Source: Alphaproteobacteria bacterium
GTDB taxonomy: Bacteria; Pseudomonadota; Alphaproteobacteria; CAAHEQ01; UBA3637
Assembly (NCBI GenBank): GCA_017466695.1
Contig: JAFTTR010000022.1
Location: forward strand, 1 to 64,000
Direction: 5' to 3'
Length of the DNA stretch: 64,000 nt
The translations under genes were made by a program, and so were the position numbers. The notes under the pieces are model-generated. The model was not told the DNA's origin. It was given only the letters and a program-made list of their open reading frames with translations, and searched no databases. Shown one piece after another: positions 18,139-26,694 of the stretch; the stretch's first letter is position 1; every line of letters begins with the position of its first letter.

Positions 18139-19020
18139 ATGACGAAGTCAAGTTCAAACGTATTATCACTTTTATATACAAGAAATTCTTTATCTCTCTA
18201 TTTAGCTGAAGTTAATAAGTTTCCAATGTTAAATGCTGACCAAGAGTACATGTTAGCAAAAAGGTTCCATGAAGATAATGATATTGATGCAGCACACCAA
18301 TTAACAACTTCTCATTTGCGATTGGCTGCAAAGGTTGCCATTTCATTTCGCCATTATGGTTTGTCTTTAGCTGACTTAATTTCTGAAGCAAATATTGGAT
18401 TAATGCAAGCTATTAAACGATTCGACCCGGATAAAGGCTTTCGTTTGGCAACATATGCTATTTGGTGGATTAAAGCCTCAATTTCAGAATTTATTTTAAA
18501 ATCATGGTCATTGGTGAAAATAGGAACTGTGGCTACCCAAAAGAGACTTTTTTATAATTTACACAAAATTAAATCTCGTTTAGGTCTTTATGATGAAACA
18601 AGTTTAAATGATGAAACTGCAGAACAAATTTCAAAAATGCTTGGTGTTACAAAAAAAGATGTTATTGAAATGGAACAAAGATTAAGTGGTGATTCATCTT
18701 TAAATGCCACTTTGTCTTCTGATACAGGGACAAATCATCAAGATATGTTAGCAGATTCTGCTATTTCTATTGAAGAAGATTTAGGAAATAGAGAAGATAT
18801 GGCTGTTAAAAAAAGACTCCTGTTGCAAGCTATTGAAACGCTTTCTGATAGAGAAAAAACTATTATTTCAAAACGATTTTTAACAGATGATCCTGTGACA
18901 TTGGAAGATTTGGGAAATCAATTTAAAATTAGTCGAGAACGAATCCGTCAGATTGAAAATAAAGCATTTGAAAAAATTTCAAAATATGTAAAATCTGAGG
19001 CTGCTCTTTTAACAATTTAG
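18139..19020 (+). CDS. rpoH: Heat-shock sigma factor RpoH (sigma32)
   Basis: A 293-residue sigma70-family factor of the RpoH group. Region 2 has DLISEANIGLMQAIKRFDP and the TYAIWWIKASI helix that binds the -10 element; the diagnostic RpoH box appears as QKRLFYNLHKIK near residue 134; region 4 ends with ISRERIRQIE. It directs RNA polymerase to chaperone and protease genes. It has its own sigma70-type promoter and a structured leader, starts 8 bp after AAAGGA, and is followed by a strong terminator. Confidence 0.95.
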   Translation: MTKSSSNVLSLLYTRNSLSLYLAEVNKFPMLNADQEYMLAKRFHEDNDIDAAHQLTTSHLRLAAKVAISFRHYGLSLADLISEANIGLMQAIKRFDPDKGFRLATYAIWWIKASISEFILKSWSLVKIGTVATQKRLFYNLHKIKSRLGLYDETSLNDETAEQISKMLGVTKKDVIEMEQRLSGDSSLNATLSSDTGTNHQDMLADSAISIEEDLGNREDMAVKKRLLLQAIETLSDREKTIISKRFLTDDPVTLEDLGNQFKISRERIRQIENKAFEKISKYVKSEAALLTI

Positions 19021-19036
19021 TTTTTGGGTTAGAAAA

Positions 19037-19070
19037 TAAAAAAAGGCAACAAATTGTTGCCTTTTTTCTT
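19037..19070. terminator. Bidirectional terminator between rpoH and serS
   Basis: A-run, GGCAACAA stem, short loop, TTGTTGCC and T-run, between two convergent genes. Confidence 0.85.
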
Positions 19071-19081
19071 TTGGTTAAATT

Positions 19082-20359
19082 TTATTTTTTTCCACCAATT
19101 TTTGTTTTTCCTCCCATATAAGGTTGAAGCGCTTTTGGGATTCGTACAGAGCCATCAGCTTGTTGGTGATTTTCAATAAAGGCAACCAGTACACGAGGTG
19201 TTGCAAGTCCTGTGTTGTTTAATGTATAGGCGAATTTTACTTTTCCTGATTCATCTTCACGATAACGAATATTTGTGCGACGTGCTTGCCAATCTAATAA
19301 TGAGGAACAACTGTGTGTTTCTCTGTATTGATTTTGTCCTGGACACCAAGCTTCAATATCATTCATCCGATATTTGCCAGCTCCCATATCCCCTGTACAG
19401 TTTGCAATGATTTGATATGGAATTTCCATTTCTTGCATCACTTCTTCAGAATTTTGTAAAATGAATTGATGCATTTTGTCTGATTCTGCGATTTCTGCTT
19501 TGCAAATAATGTATTGTTCAACTTTGCTGAATTGATGGACACGAATAAGACCTCTTGTGTCTTTCCCTGCAGCACCAGCTTCACGTCTGAAACAAGGAGA
19601 GAATCCGGCATACATGATTGGTAAGTCTGATTCTTTTAAAATATCTCCAGCATGAATACTGTTTAGAATAACTTCGGCAGTACCAGCAAGATAAAGATTG
19701 TCTTTTGGCATAGAATAAACAGAATCGTAATCAAAAGGGAAGTGGCCTGTGTGGTAGAAGGCGTTTTCAAAAGAAAGTGAAGGTACACTCATAACCGTAA
19801 ACCCTTTTTCAATCAATTTATTAACTGTAAATTGCCATAACGCCATTTCCAGTTGAAGAAGTTCCCCTTTGATGCCAACAGTTCTACTCCCACAAATTTG
19901 AGAAATTTTCTTAAATTCTCCCCAGTTATTCATATCCATCAATTCAACATGATCTTTCATTTCAAAATCAAATGTTGGTTTTTCTCCAACTTGACGGATT
20001 ACAACGTTTTCTTCTTCACTTGTTCCACGTGGAACATCAGGGGCAGGGATGGTTGGAGTCATTCCCATCATAGATTTAAATTGCTCTTCTAAAGGTTTTA
20101 ATTCTTCAGCATAAGCAGCAGCTTGTTGACCTGATTTTTTAGAAAGTTCTTTAATTTCTTCTTTTCTTTCAGGTGATGCTTTTGGCATCTCTTTGCTCAG
20201 AGCATTTCTTTTTTGTAATTCAGCTTCCATTAATTGTTTGATTTGAATGATTTTTTTATCAATAGATAGAAGTTCATCAACATCTAAAGTTAAACATTTT
20301 TCTGACAATGTTTTTTTAACAATATCAGGGTTTTCACGAATAAATTTGATATCAAGCAT
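19082..20359 (-). CDS. serS: Seryl-tRNA synthetase
   Basis: A 425-residue class II synthetase that charges tRNA-Ser. An N-terminal coiled-coil arm (about 30-110) grips the tRNA variable loop. Motif 2 is FSPCFRREAGAAGKDTRG and motif 3 is GLATPRVLVAFIENHQ, both typical. It starts 16 bp after the stop of a uracil-glycosylase-like gene and is probably in its operon. Oddity: a perfect parS palindrome lies inside the coding sequence at 20021-20036, over the codons for VPRGT. Confidence 0.96.
   Translation of the reverse strand: MLDIKFIRENPDIVKKTLSEKCLTLDVDELLSIDKKIIQIKQLMEAELQKRNALSKEMPKASPERKEEIKELSKKSGQQAAAYAEELKPLEEQFKSMMGMTPTIPAPDVPRGTSEEENVVIRQVGEKPTFDFEMKDHVELMDMNNWGEFKKISQICGSRTVGIKGELLQLEMALWQFTVNKLIEKGFTVMSVPSLSFENAFYHTGHFPFDYDSVYSMPKDNLYLAGTAEVILNSIHAGDILKESDLPIMYAGFSPCFRREAGAAGKDTRGLIRVHQFSKVEQYIICKAEIAESDKMHQFILQNSEEVMQEMEIPYQIIANCTGDMGAGKYRMNDIEAWCPGQNQYRETHSCSSLLDWQARRTNIRYREDESGKVKFAYTLNNTGLATPRVLVAFIENHQQADGSVRIPKALQPYMGGKTKIGGKK
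20021..20036. promoter_or_regulatory. parS-like site inside serS
   Basis: TGTTCCACGTGGAACA is a perfect 16-bp palindrome. Each half matches a half used in parS sites 2 and 3 of the left-edge cluster. It is about 20 kb from parB. Confidence 0.75.
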
Positions 20360-20375
20360 TTTTAATTTCCTTTTG

Positions 20376-21164
20376 TTAGTTTGATATTTTTTCTTGTATT
20401 AATTGAGCGAGTTTTTTTAAATCATCCCAAGCATTTTTTCTAGAAGTCTGAGATGTGGAAACCAAATCAGGACCAAATGTTGCAATAACAGGAATGAGTT
20501 TATTATTAAGTTGATAGGTTAAATTTTGTTGGCGTGCTTTAGATATGCTTTCAATTCCCAATAAAACACGTGTAGGCATAGCTCCAAACACAAGAATAAA
20601 ATCAGGATTTGTAAGTTCAATTTGTTTTTTAATAAATGGTGCACAAATGCATTCTTCTGTTTGTGTTGGCTTTCTATCACCTGGTAAGCGCCAAGGAACA
20701 AGAGGTGCAATAAATGAATTTTGAGGAGAAAGCTGAATAGAAGAAAGCATTTTTTTTAACAATGTTCCACTTGGTCCATCAAATAAATCGCCAGATTTTT
20801 CTGCTTGGGTTTTAGGTGCATCAAATAAACAAAAAACAGTTGGGTTTTCTTCCTTTCCCACGCCGATAAAAGTGTTTAAAGCTGTTTTTTTCAACGAGCA
20901 TGAATCAAAAGAGTCAATTGATTGTTTTAATTCGGTGAGTGAATTGCTCGCTCGTGCGATTTCTTCTGCTTTTGTAACAAAAGAGAGATTTTTATCTATA
21001 ATTGGATCTTTTTTATTTTCTTGTTGTAAAATGAGGGGGGATGGTGTTGCACGTGTTTGGTCTTGGTTTTTTTTGAACAACTCAAAACGGTCAATGGCAA
21101 GCTCGCCAATGACTTCTGATATGTTTGAAAGTTGGTACCATTTTAAAATCGCATAGCTGTTCAT
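20376..21164 (-). CDS. Uracil-DNA glycosylase superfamily protein, probably inactive or altered
   Basis: A 262-residue protein with the family 4 uracil-DNA glycosylase layout found in alphaproteobacteria: a CSLKKTALNTF segment, a region corresponding to motif A, a VPWRLPGDRKPT loop, and an FIKKQIEL...LVFGA strand-helix. However, motif A reads FDAPKTQAEKSG where active enzymes have GEAPG-x2-ED, and the catalytic His-Pro of motif B is Gly231-Pro232 (TFGPD). Only one of the first two iron-sulfur cysteines is evident. It may therefore bind DNA or another target without excising uracil. Precedes serS by 16 bp. Confidence 0.7.
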   Translation of the reverse strand: MNSYAILKWYQLSNISEVIGELAIDRFELFKKNQDQTRATPSPLILQQENKKDPIIDKNLSFVTKAEEIARASNSLTELKQSIDSFDSCSLKKTALNTFIGVGKEENPTVFCLFDAPKTQAEKSGDLFDGPSGTLLKKMLSSIQLSPQNSFIAPLVPWRLPGDRKPTQTEECICAPFIKKQIELTNPDFILVFGAMPTRVLLGIESISKARQQNLTYQLNNKLIPVIATFGPDLVSTSQTSRKNAWDDLKKLAQLIQEKISN

Positions 21165-21244
21165 TTTTTACTTCTTTTTTTTATAAAATGATGATAGCAT
21201 AAAATGACATAAAAAGTAAAGTTTTTTCTAAATGGAAGTGTAAT

Positions 21245-22984
21245 ATGAAGAAGATTCTCTATAGTTTGGTTGTTTGTGGTGTTTTGTCGAGTGCTTTTTT
21301 TTATAAGCCTGTTTCTTCAATAATGAATCGTTGGTTCGATAATGTTTTGTATTTTTCACAAAAGAAAGTACAAGAAGTTGAAGAAAAGAAAATTCAATCG
21401 TTTTTTAAAACAAAAAGAGATATTCCAGAAACAATTAATTTGGGAGCTTTTTGGGCTGGAATAACAGCAAAAGGGGATGGTAATTTTGATAAAAGTTCTT
21501 TTTATTTAAGGAAAGTACATGAATTAGATCCAGAAAATGATATTATTACAAAACAGTTGTATTTTTTAGAAGGTATTTCTGGTAAAATAGACCAGTTAAC
21601 TGCTTTTTTTACCAATGATTTAAAAAAAGACAATGAATTCTTTTTTGCGCCATATGTAAAAATTGTGCATGCAATTAAAAATAAAAACTACCAACAAGCA
21701 AAAGCATTATTATTGTTAGATTCAGAAAAAACAGATAAGGTGTACACATATCCATTGTTAGCATGGGTATATGCTGGGTTGGGTGATAAAGAAAATGCAC
21801 TTTTAACTTTAAATAAAATGGAAGAAGATGCTTTTTCTAAACATACTCGTTTATATCATACAGCATTAATTTTGGATTATTTTGGAGAATATTCTTTAGC
21901 TGAGAAAAGTTATAATGAAATTGCTTCATTGCCCAATATAGCTTCATGGACAGCGCTTGTTTCTGGTAAAGAGTTTTTTGAAAGGCGTAAGAAATGGAAT
22001 TTTGTTAATGGGTATTTGTTGAAATATACAAAAATATTAAATGAAACACCTTTGTTGAAAGATATTATTGAACAGGTTGGTATGTCTCCAATTAAAACAC
22101 CTCAAGAAGGTGCTTCTGAGATTTTTTATTCTTGGGGTGTGAATACGGCTGGACAACATGAAGCAGCTGCTTTTATTGTGAATTTGTCTTTGTTCCTAAA
22201 TAATAAACATAGTTTGGCTAAAATTTGGTTGGCTGAAAGTTATGAACGCTTAGAATATTTTTCAGCTGCGCATAAAATTTATGATGAGTTGTGGGAGGCT
22301 TCGAATCGTTCAGATATTATCTTGTACAAAAAGGGAAATCTTTATTTGAAAGAGAAAAAAATTAAAGAGGCATTAGCTGTTTTTAATGAGTTAGAAAAAC
22401 GCAATAAAAATAATTTTGTTTTATCAACCTTGATTGCCAACTCGTATAAAGAAATTGGAGATTGTAAATCTGCATTACCTTTTTATGAAAAAACAATTTA
22501 TTTATTAGAAAAAATGGGTGTAAGCAATTTTAAAGATGTTTATTTTGACTCTGGCACTTGTTACTTACAAGAAAACAAGTTTGATTCTTTTGAAAAGAAT
22601 ATGAGAACTTGTTTAAAATTAGATCCAAATGATGCAAATGTTTTAAATTATTTGGCTTATGCTTGGCTTGAAAAAGATATCAATATTGATGAAGCTGTTA
22701 TTTTTTTAGAAAAGGCAAATGAATTATTGCCAAATTCACCTGAAATAATGGATTCGCTTGCTTTGGCCTATTATAAAAAGGCGCGCTATGAAGATGCTTT
22801 GGTTTTTGCAGAAAAAGCAGTTGATGGTATGGGGGCGAGCTCTGTGGCTAATATGCATTTAGGGGATATTTATAAAGCATTAGGTCGATATAGAGAATCT
22901 ATATCTCAATATGAAAAAGCTCTTGCATTGAAGTTTGATTTAACGCCTGAGCTTGAAAAAGAACTTCTCGAACGGCTTAAATAA
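21245..22984 (+). CDS. TPR-repeat protein with N-terminal membrane anchor
   Basis: A 579-residue protein. Residues 4-22 form a signal or anchor helix. The rest is alpha-helical with many tetratricopeptide repeats, clearest in the C-terminal third where units such as LDPNDANVLNYLAYAWLEK and YEDALVFAEKAVDG recur at about 34-residue spacing. TPR arrays are protein-binding scaffolds, here probably facing the periplasm. Start supported by GGAAG 6 bp upstream. Single gene; the specific partner cannot be told from the sequence. Confidence 0.8.
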   Translation: MKKILYSLVVCGVLSSAFFYKPVSSIMNRWFDNVLYFSQKKVQEVEEKKIQSFFKTKRDIPETINLGAFWAGITAKGDGNFDKSSFYLRKVHELDPENDIITKQLYFLEGISGKIDQLTAFFTNDLKKDNEFFFAPYVKIVHAIKNKNYQQAKALLLLDSEKTDKVYTYPLLAWVYAGLGDKENALLTLNKMEEDAFSKHTRLYHTALILDYFGEYSLAEKSYNEIASLPNIASWTALVSGKEFFERRKKWNFVNGYLLKYTKILNETPLLKDIIEQVGMSPIKTPQEGASEIFYSWGVNTAGQHEAAAFIVNLSLFLNNKHSLAKIWLAESYERLEYFSAAHKIYDELWEASNRSDIILYKKGNLYLKEKKIKEALAVFNELEKRNKNNFVLSTLIANSYKEIGDCKSALPFYEKTIYLLEKMGVSNFKDVYFDSGTCYLQENKFDSFEKNMRTCLKLDPNDANVLNYLAYAWLEKDINIDEAVIFLEKANELLPNSPEIMDSLALAYYKKARYEDALVFAEKAVDGMGASSVANMHLGDIYKALGRYRESISQYEKALALKFDLTPELEKELLERLK

Positions 22985-23044
22985 GATTTTTGTTTTGTTT
23001 TTTTCTATAAAATTGAAAGAGTTATTAATTTTTTAAAAAAGTTC

Positions 23045-23073
23045 TTGACAAGAGCTTAATTTAAAGGCATAAT
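23045..23073 (+). promoter_or_regulatory. Promoter of the tRNA-Tyr/tRNA-Gly/tuf unit
   Basis: TTGACA (23045-23050), 17-bp spacer, CATAAT (23068-23073), about 45 bp before tRNA-Tyr. Confidence 0.8.
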
Positions 23074-23118
23074 ACCCCTACTTGCACAAAGGTTGGTGTA
23101 AGTTGTCCGTCCAAAGAT

Positions 23119-23204
23119 GGAAGGGTGGCCGAGTGGTTAATGGCAGCAGACTGTAAATCTGCCGACTTATGTCTACGAAAGTTCGAATCTTTCCCCTTCC
23201 ACCA
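23119..23204 (+). tRNA. tRNA-Tyr (anticodon GTA), CCA encoded
   Basis: Acceptor stem GGAAGGG pairs with CCCTTCC (23194-23200). The anticodon loop reads CTGTAAA, with a long class II variable arm and GTTCGAATC T-loop. The 3' CCA is encoded at 23202-23204. Confidence 0.97.
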
Positions 23205-23224
23205 AGGACGAACCCGACTGATGT

Positions 23225-23298
23225 GCGGGTGTAGCTTAATGGTAAAGCTCCAGCCTTCCAAGCTGACTACGAGGGTTCGATTCCCTTCACCCGCTCCA
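23225..23298 (+). tRNA. tRNA-Gly (anticodon TCC), CCA encoded
   Basis: Acceptor stem GCGGGTG pairs perfectly with CACCCGC (23288-23294). D-loop TTAATGGTAA, anticodon loop CTTCCAA, GGTTCGATT T-loop, encoded CCA. It lies 20 bp after tRNA-Tyr and 62 bp before tuf, the same order as the tyrU-glyT-tufB region of E. coli. Confidence 0.97.
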
Positions 23299-23360
23299 TT
23301 TAACGAAATCCCATCGTGGGATTTTCATTTTTTAACACTGATCAGTTAAGGAAAATAATA

Positions 23361-24551
<1,191 letters not shown>

Positions 24552-24570
24552 TCAAAGCCGCAAATTAAGA

Positions 24571-24600
24571 AAAAGCCTCTGCTTGTCAGGGGCTTTTTTA
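24571..24600 (+). terminator. Intrinsic terminator of tuf
   Basis: 10-bp stem (24571-24580 with 24588-24597, one G-T pair), 7-nt loop, T-run. The 208-bp gap 24552-24759 otherwise holds only the next terminator. Confidence 0.9.
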
Positions 24601-24709
24601 TTGCGATAAAATAGCATAAAAAGAGTATGTTTTGTGATTATTAAGAAATATATTTGAAGAGTTTTAATGTTTATTTTAAGTCTTTTAGTAATTAATTATA
24701 GTGTATAAA

Positions 24710-24735
24710 AAAAAGAGCTCAAATGAGCTCTTTTT
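24710..24735. terminator. Terminator after the secretion-ATPase gene
   Basis: Perfect 11-bp stem AAAAAGAGCTC/GAGCTCTTTTT with AAAT loop, usable in both directions; it follows the minus-strand ATPase gene. Confidence 0.85.
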
Positions 24736-24759
24736 AATAGATATTTGTGATAGAGATAA

Positions 24760-25992
24760 TCACTTAATTTCTCTAAAAAGTGGTCGTCCTTGGAACATTC
24801 TGGTATTTTGTGCTTCCATAAATGTGGCAAGAGCGATTTTTCCTTCTCGAATACTCATACGCATTTGGCAAGCAACCAAAGGATTTGGATTTGCAAAAGC
24901 TGTATGAATGACTGGTCTTAAAACAGTCGTTCCTTCCAATTGTTGGTGAATAACACCTAAAATACCACGTGCCAAAAGATCGCATACGAGTTTTTCATCC
25001 AATCCAGCACCAGATGCATATTTAATCATGGAATTTAAAGCATCTTCAACGCTGTTTGCGTGAATGGTAGATAACACAAGGTGACCAGATGTTGCAGCCC
25101 TTAAAGCTTGAGATGCTACTTCTGGAGTTCTAATTTCGCCAACAAGAATGTAACGAGGGCGTGAACGAAGAGCAGATTTTAATCCGTCTTCCCATCTTTC
25201 ATTTTCAACAGGACTTTGTTTACATAAACCTAATCCCCCATTTTTTGCATGATAGAGGCCATCTAATGGCATTTCAGGTGGATCTTCAATTGTATACATA
25301 AAACCACCATGTGTTTCTAAAAACTCACGCAATAAAGCAGAAGCTGATGTTGTTTTACCCATACCAGTTGGACCAGCAAATAAAATTAAACCAGATTCAG
25401 TTGCAAGTGTCGTCATGTACTTAACAACTGGTTCAGGGAGACCTAAATTGTAAATGCTTGGTGTTGAGGTGGGCATTTTTCTGCAGTTAAATTGAACACC
25501 GGTTGTCGTGGTAACACGCTCTACACGATAAGCTTCGTTCTTAAAACGGATGGCGTAGCTAGAAGAACCTTGAAACCCTTGAGCAAGAGCTCTTGAAAAC
25601 TCCTCCATATCTTCCGTTTCAAATGGAATTAAAGCAAATTTTGTTGATTTGTCTCGAATGTATGAAACTTTTTCAGGTGTTAACCAAATATCTGAAAAAT
25701 CAACATCACAAATGGAAATGGCTTTAAAAACTTTTCTCCCGTTTGCATCAATTTCTTCATGTGGTTGAGTGTTTGTTACCTCGATATGCTCATCTTCTGG
25801 CATTTGCAAGGACTGAGGTGTATCGGAAGGTTTTTCAAAAACAGGTTCTTTTTTAGAAGCAAGCATGGGGGCTTGTGGAATAGAAGCTGGGCCTGAAAAA
25901 GCAGGTGCTTGAGGCATTGGATTTGTAGCTAAAGGTGTTTCCTTTTCTTCCAAATCTGGTGCTGGTTGAGGTGTTTTTTTTGTAAATAGCAT
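24760..25992 (-). CDS. PilT/DotB-type secretion ATPase
   Basis: A 410-residue member of the GspE/PilT/VirB11 secretion ATPase superfamily. A proline-rich, probably disordered N-terminus (1-80) precedes a small N-domain and the motor: Walker A GPTGMGKTT at 207-215, the Asp box TIEDPPE near 234-240, Walker B ILVGE at 282-286 and the His box TSGHLVLSTIHANS at 301-314. Size and layout are nearest to DotB/TraJ ATPases of type IVB secretion or to PilT. It is monocistronic; no pilus or other secretion genes adjoin it. It may work with the VirB4-like protein encoded at 4.4 kb, but that is inference. Confidence 0.85.
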   Translation of the reverse strand: MLFTKKTPQPAPDLEEKETPLATNPMPQAPAFSGPASIPQAPMLASKKEPVFEKPSDTPQSLQMPEDEHIEVTNTQPHEEIDANGRKVFKAISICDVDFSDIWLTPEKVSYIRDKSTKFALIPFETEDMEEFSRALAQGFQGSSSYAIRFKNEAYRVERVTTTTGVQFNCRKMPTSTPSIYNLGLPEPVVKYMTTLATESGLILFAGPTGMGKTTSASALLREFLETHGGFMYTIEDPPEMPLDGLYHAKNGGLGLCKQSPVENERWEDGLKSALRSRPRYILVGEIRTPEVASQALRAATSGHLVLSTIHANSVEDALNSMIKYASGAGLDEKLVCDLLARGILGVIHQQLEGTTVLRPVIHTAFANPNPLVACQMRMSIREGKIALATFMEAQNTRMFQGRPLFREIK

Positions 25993-26090
25993 TTTATCCC
26001 CTTTTTTAGTTTATTTTTCTTATATTTAACAAATTTTTTCGTGTTTTTGCAAGTTTTTTTCTAAAAGATATCTTTTTTTTGTAAAAACAC

Positions 26091-26118
26091 TTGTTTTTTT
26101 GTGAAAAATATGTATAAT
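26091..26118 (+). promoter_or_regulatory. Probable promoter of the rimP-nusA-infB operon
   Basis: TTGTTT (26091-26096), 16-bp spacer, perfect TATAAT (26113-26118), giving a leader of about 60 nt before rimP. Confidence 0.65.
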
Positions 26119-26146
26119 GTACCTATATTCTCAATAATTTTGTGAG

Positions 26147-26172
26147 GGTGAGCTGGTTAGCTCGCCTTTTTT
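26147..26172 (+). terminator. Terminator-like hairpin in the rimP leader (attenuator candidate)
   Basis: 8-bp GC-rich stem GGTGAGCT/AGCTCGCC with GGTT loop followed directly by TTTTTT, lying between the promoter and the rimP start at 26188. As an intrinsic terminator it would stop most transcripts before the operon, so it is a candidate for regulated read-through. Confidence 0.7.
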
Positions 26173-26187
26173 AGTAAAGGAAAACCA

Positions 26188-26676
26188 ATGGAATTATCAA
26201 ATCAATTAACCAAAATGTTATCCCCTTCATTGTTGGATATGGGATATGAGATTGTGAGAATCTCTTTGCTAGGTGGTGATGTTAAAACAGTTCAAATTAT
26301 GGCTGAACGTTTGGATAGAGCTGCAATGACACTTGCTGATTGTGAAAAAATTAGTCGTACTGCTTCAGCGCTTTTGGATGTTGAAGATATTTTTCCAAAC
26401 AAATACATGTTAGAAATTTCTTCTCCAGGGGTTGATAGACCTTTGGTTCGTGAAGCTGATTATTCTCGTTTTGCAGGCTCTGATGCAAAAATTGAAACAC
26501 TTCATGATATCAATGGCAGAAAACGCTTTAAAGGAAAGATTTTAAAATATGATGAGGTTACTCACACGGTTCATTTTGCTTTTGAGGATCAAGAACTTCA
26601 AATCGCTTTTTCTGAAATTTCTAAAGCAAAACTTTTGTTAACTGATACGTTTATGCAAAAACAACCAAAAAAATAA
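26188..26676 (+). CDS. rimP: Ribosome maturation factor RimP
   Basis: RimP (162 aa) assists 30S subunit maturation. The N-terminal alpha-beta domain includes LDVEDIFPNKYMLEISSPGVDRPLV, the family signature, and the C-terminal SH3-like barrel follows. First gene of the conserved rimP-nusA-ylxR-infB-rbfA-truB-rpsO-pnp operon. Expression may depend on read-through of a hairpin in its leader. Ribosome-binding site AAAGGA before the ATG. Confidence 0.95.
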   Translation: MELSNQLTKMLSPSLLDMGYEIVRISLLGGDVKTVQIMAERLDRAAMTLADCEKISRTASALLDVEDIFPNKYMLEISSPGVDRPLVREADYSRFAGSDAKIETLHDINGRKRFKGKILKYDEVTHTVHFAFEDQELQIAFSEISKAKLLLTDTFMQKQPKK

Positions 26677-26694
26677 TCAAAGAAAGGTATAAAA

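Noticed and set aside
23125-23349. Open frames over the tRNA-Tyr/tRNA-Gly genes on both strands
   Set aside because: They are translations of tRNA sequence without start signals.
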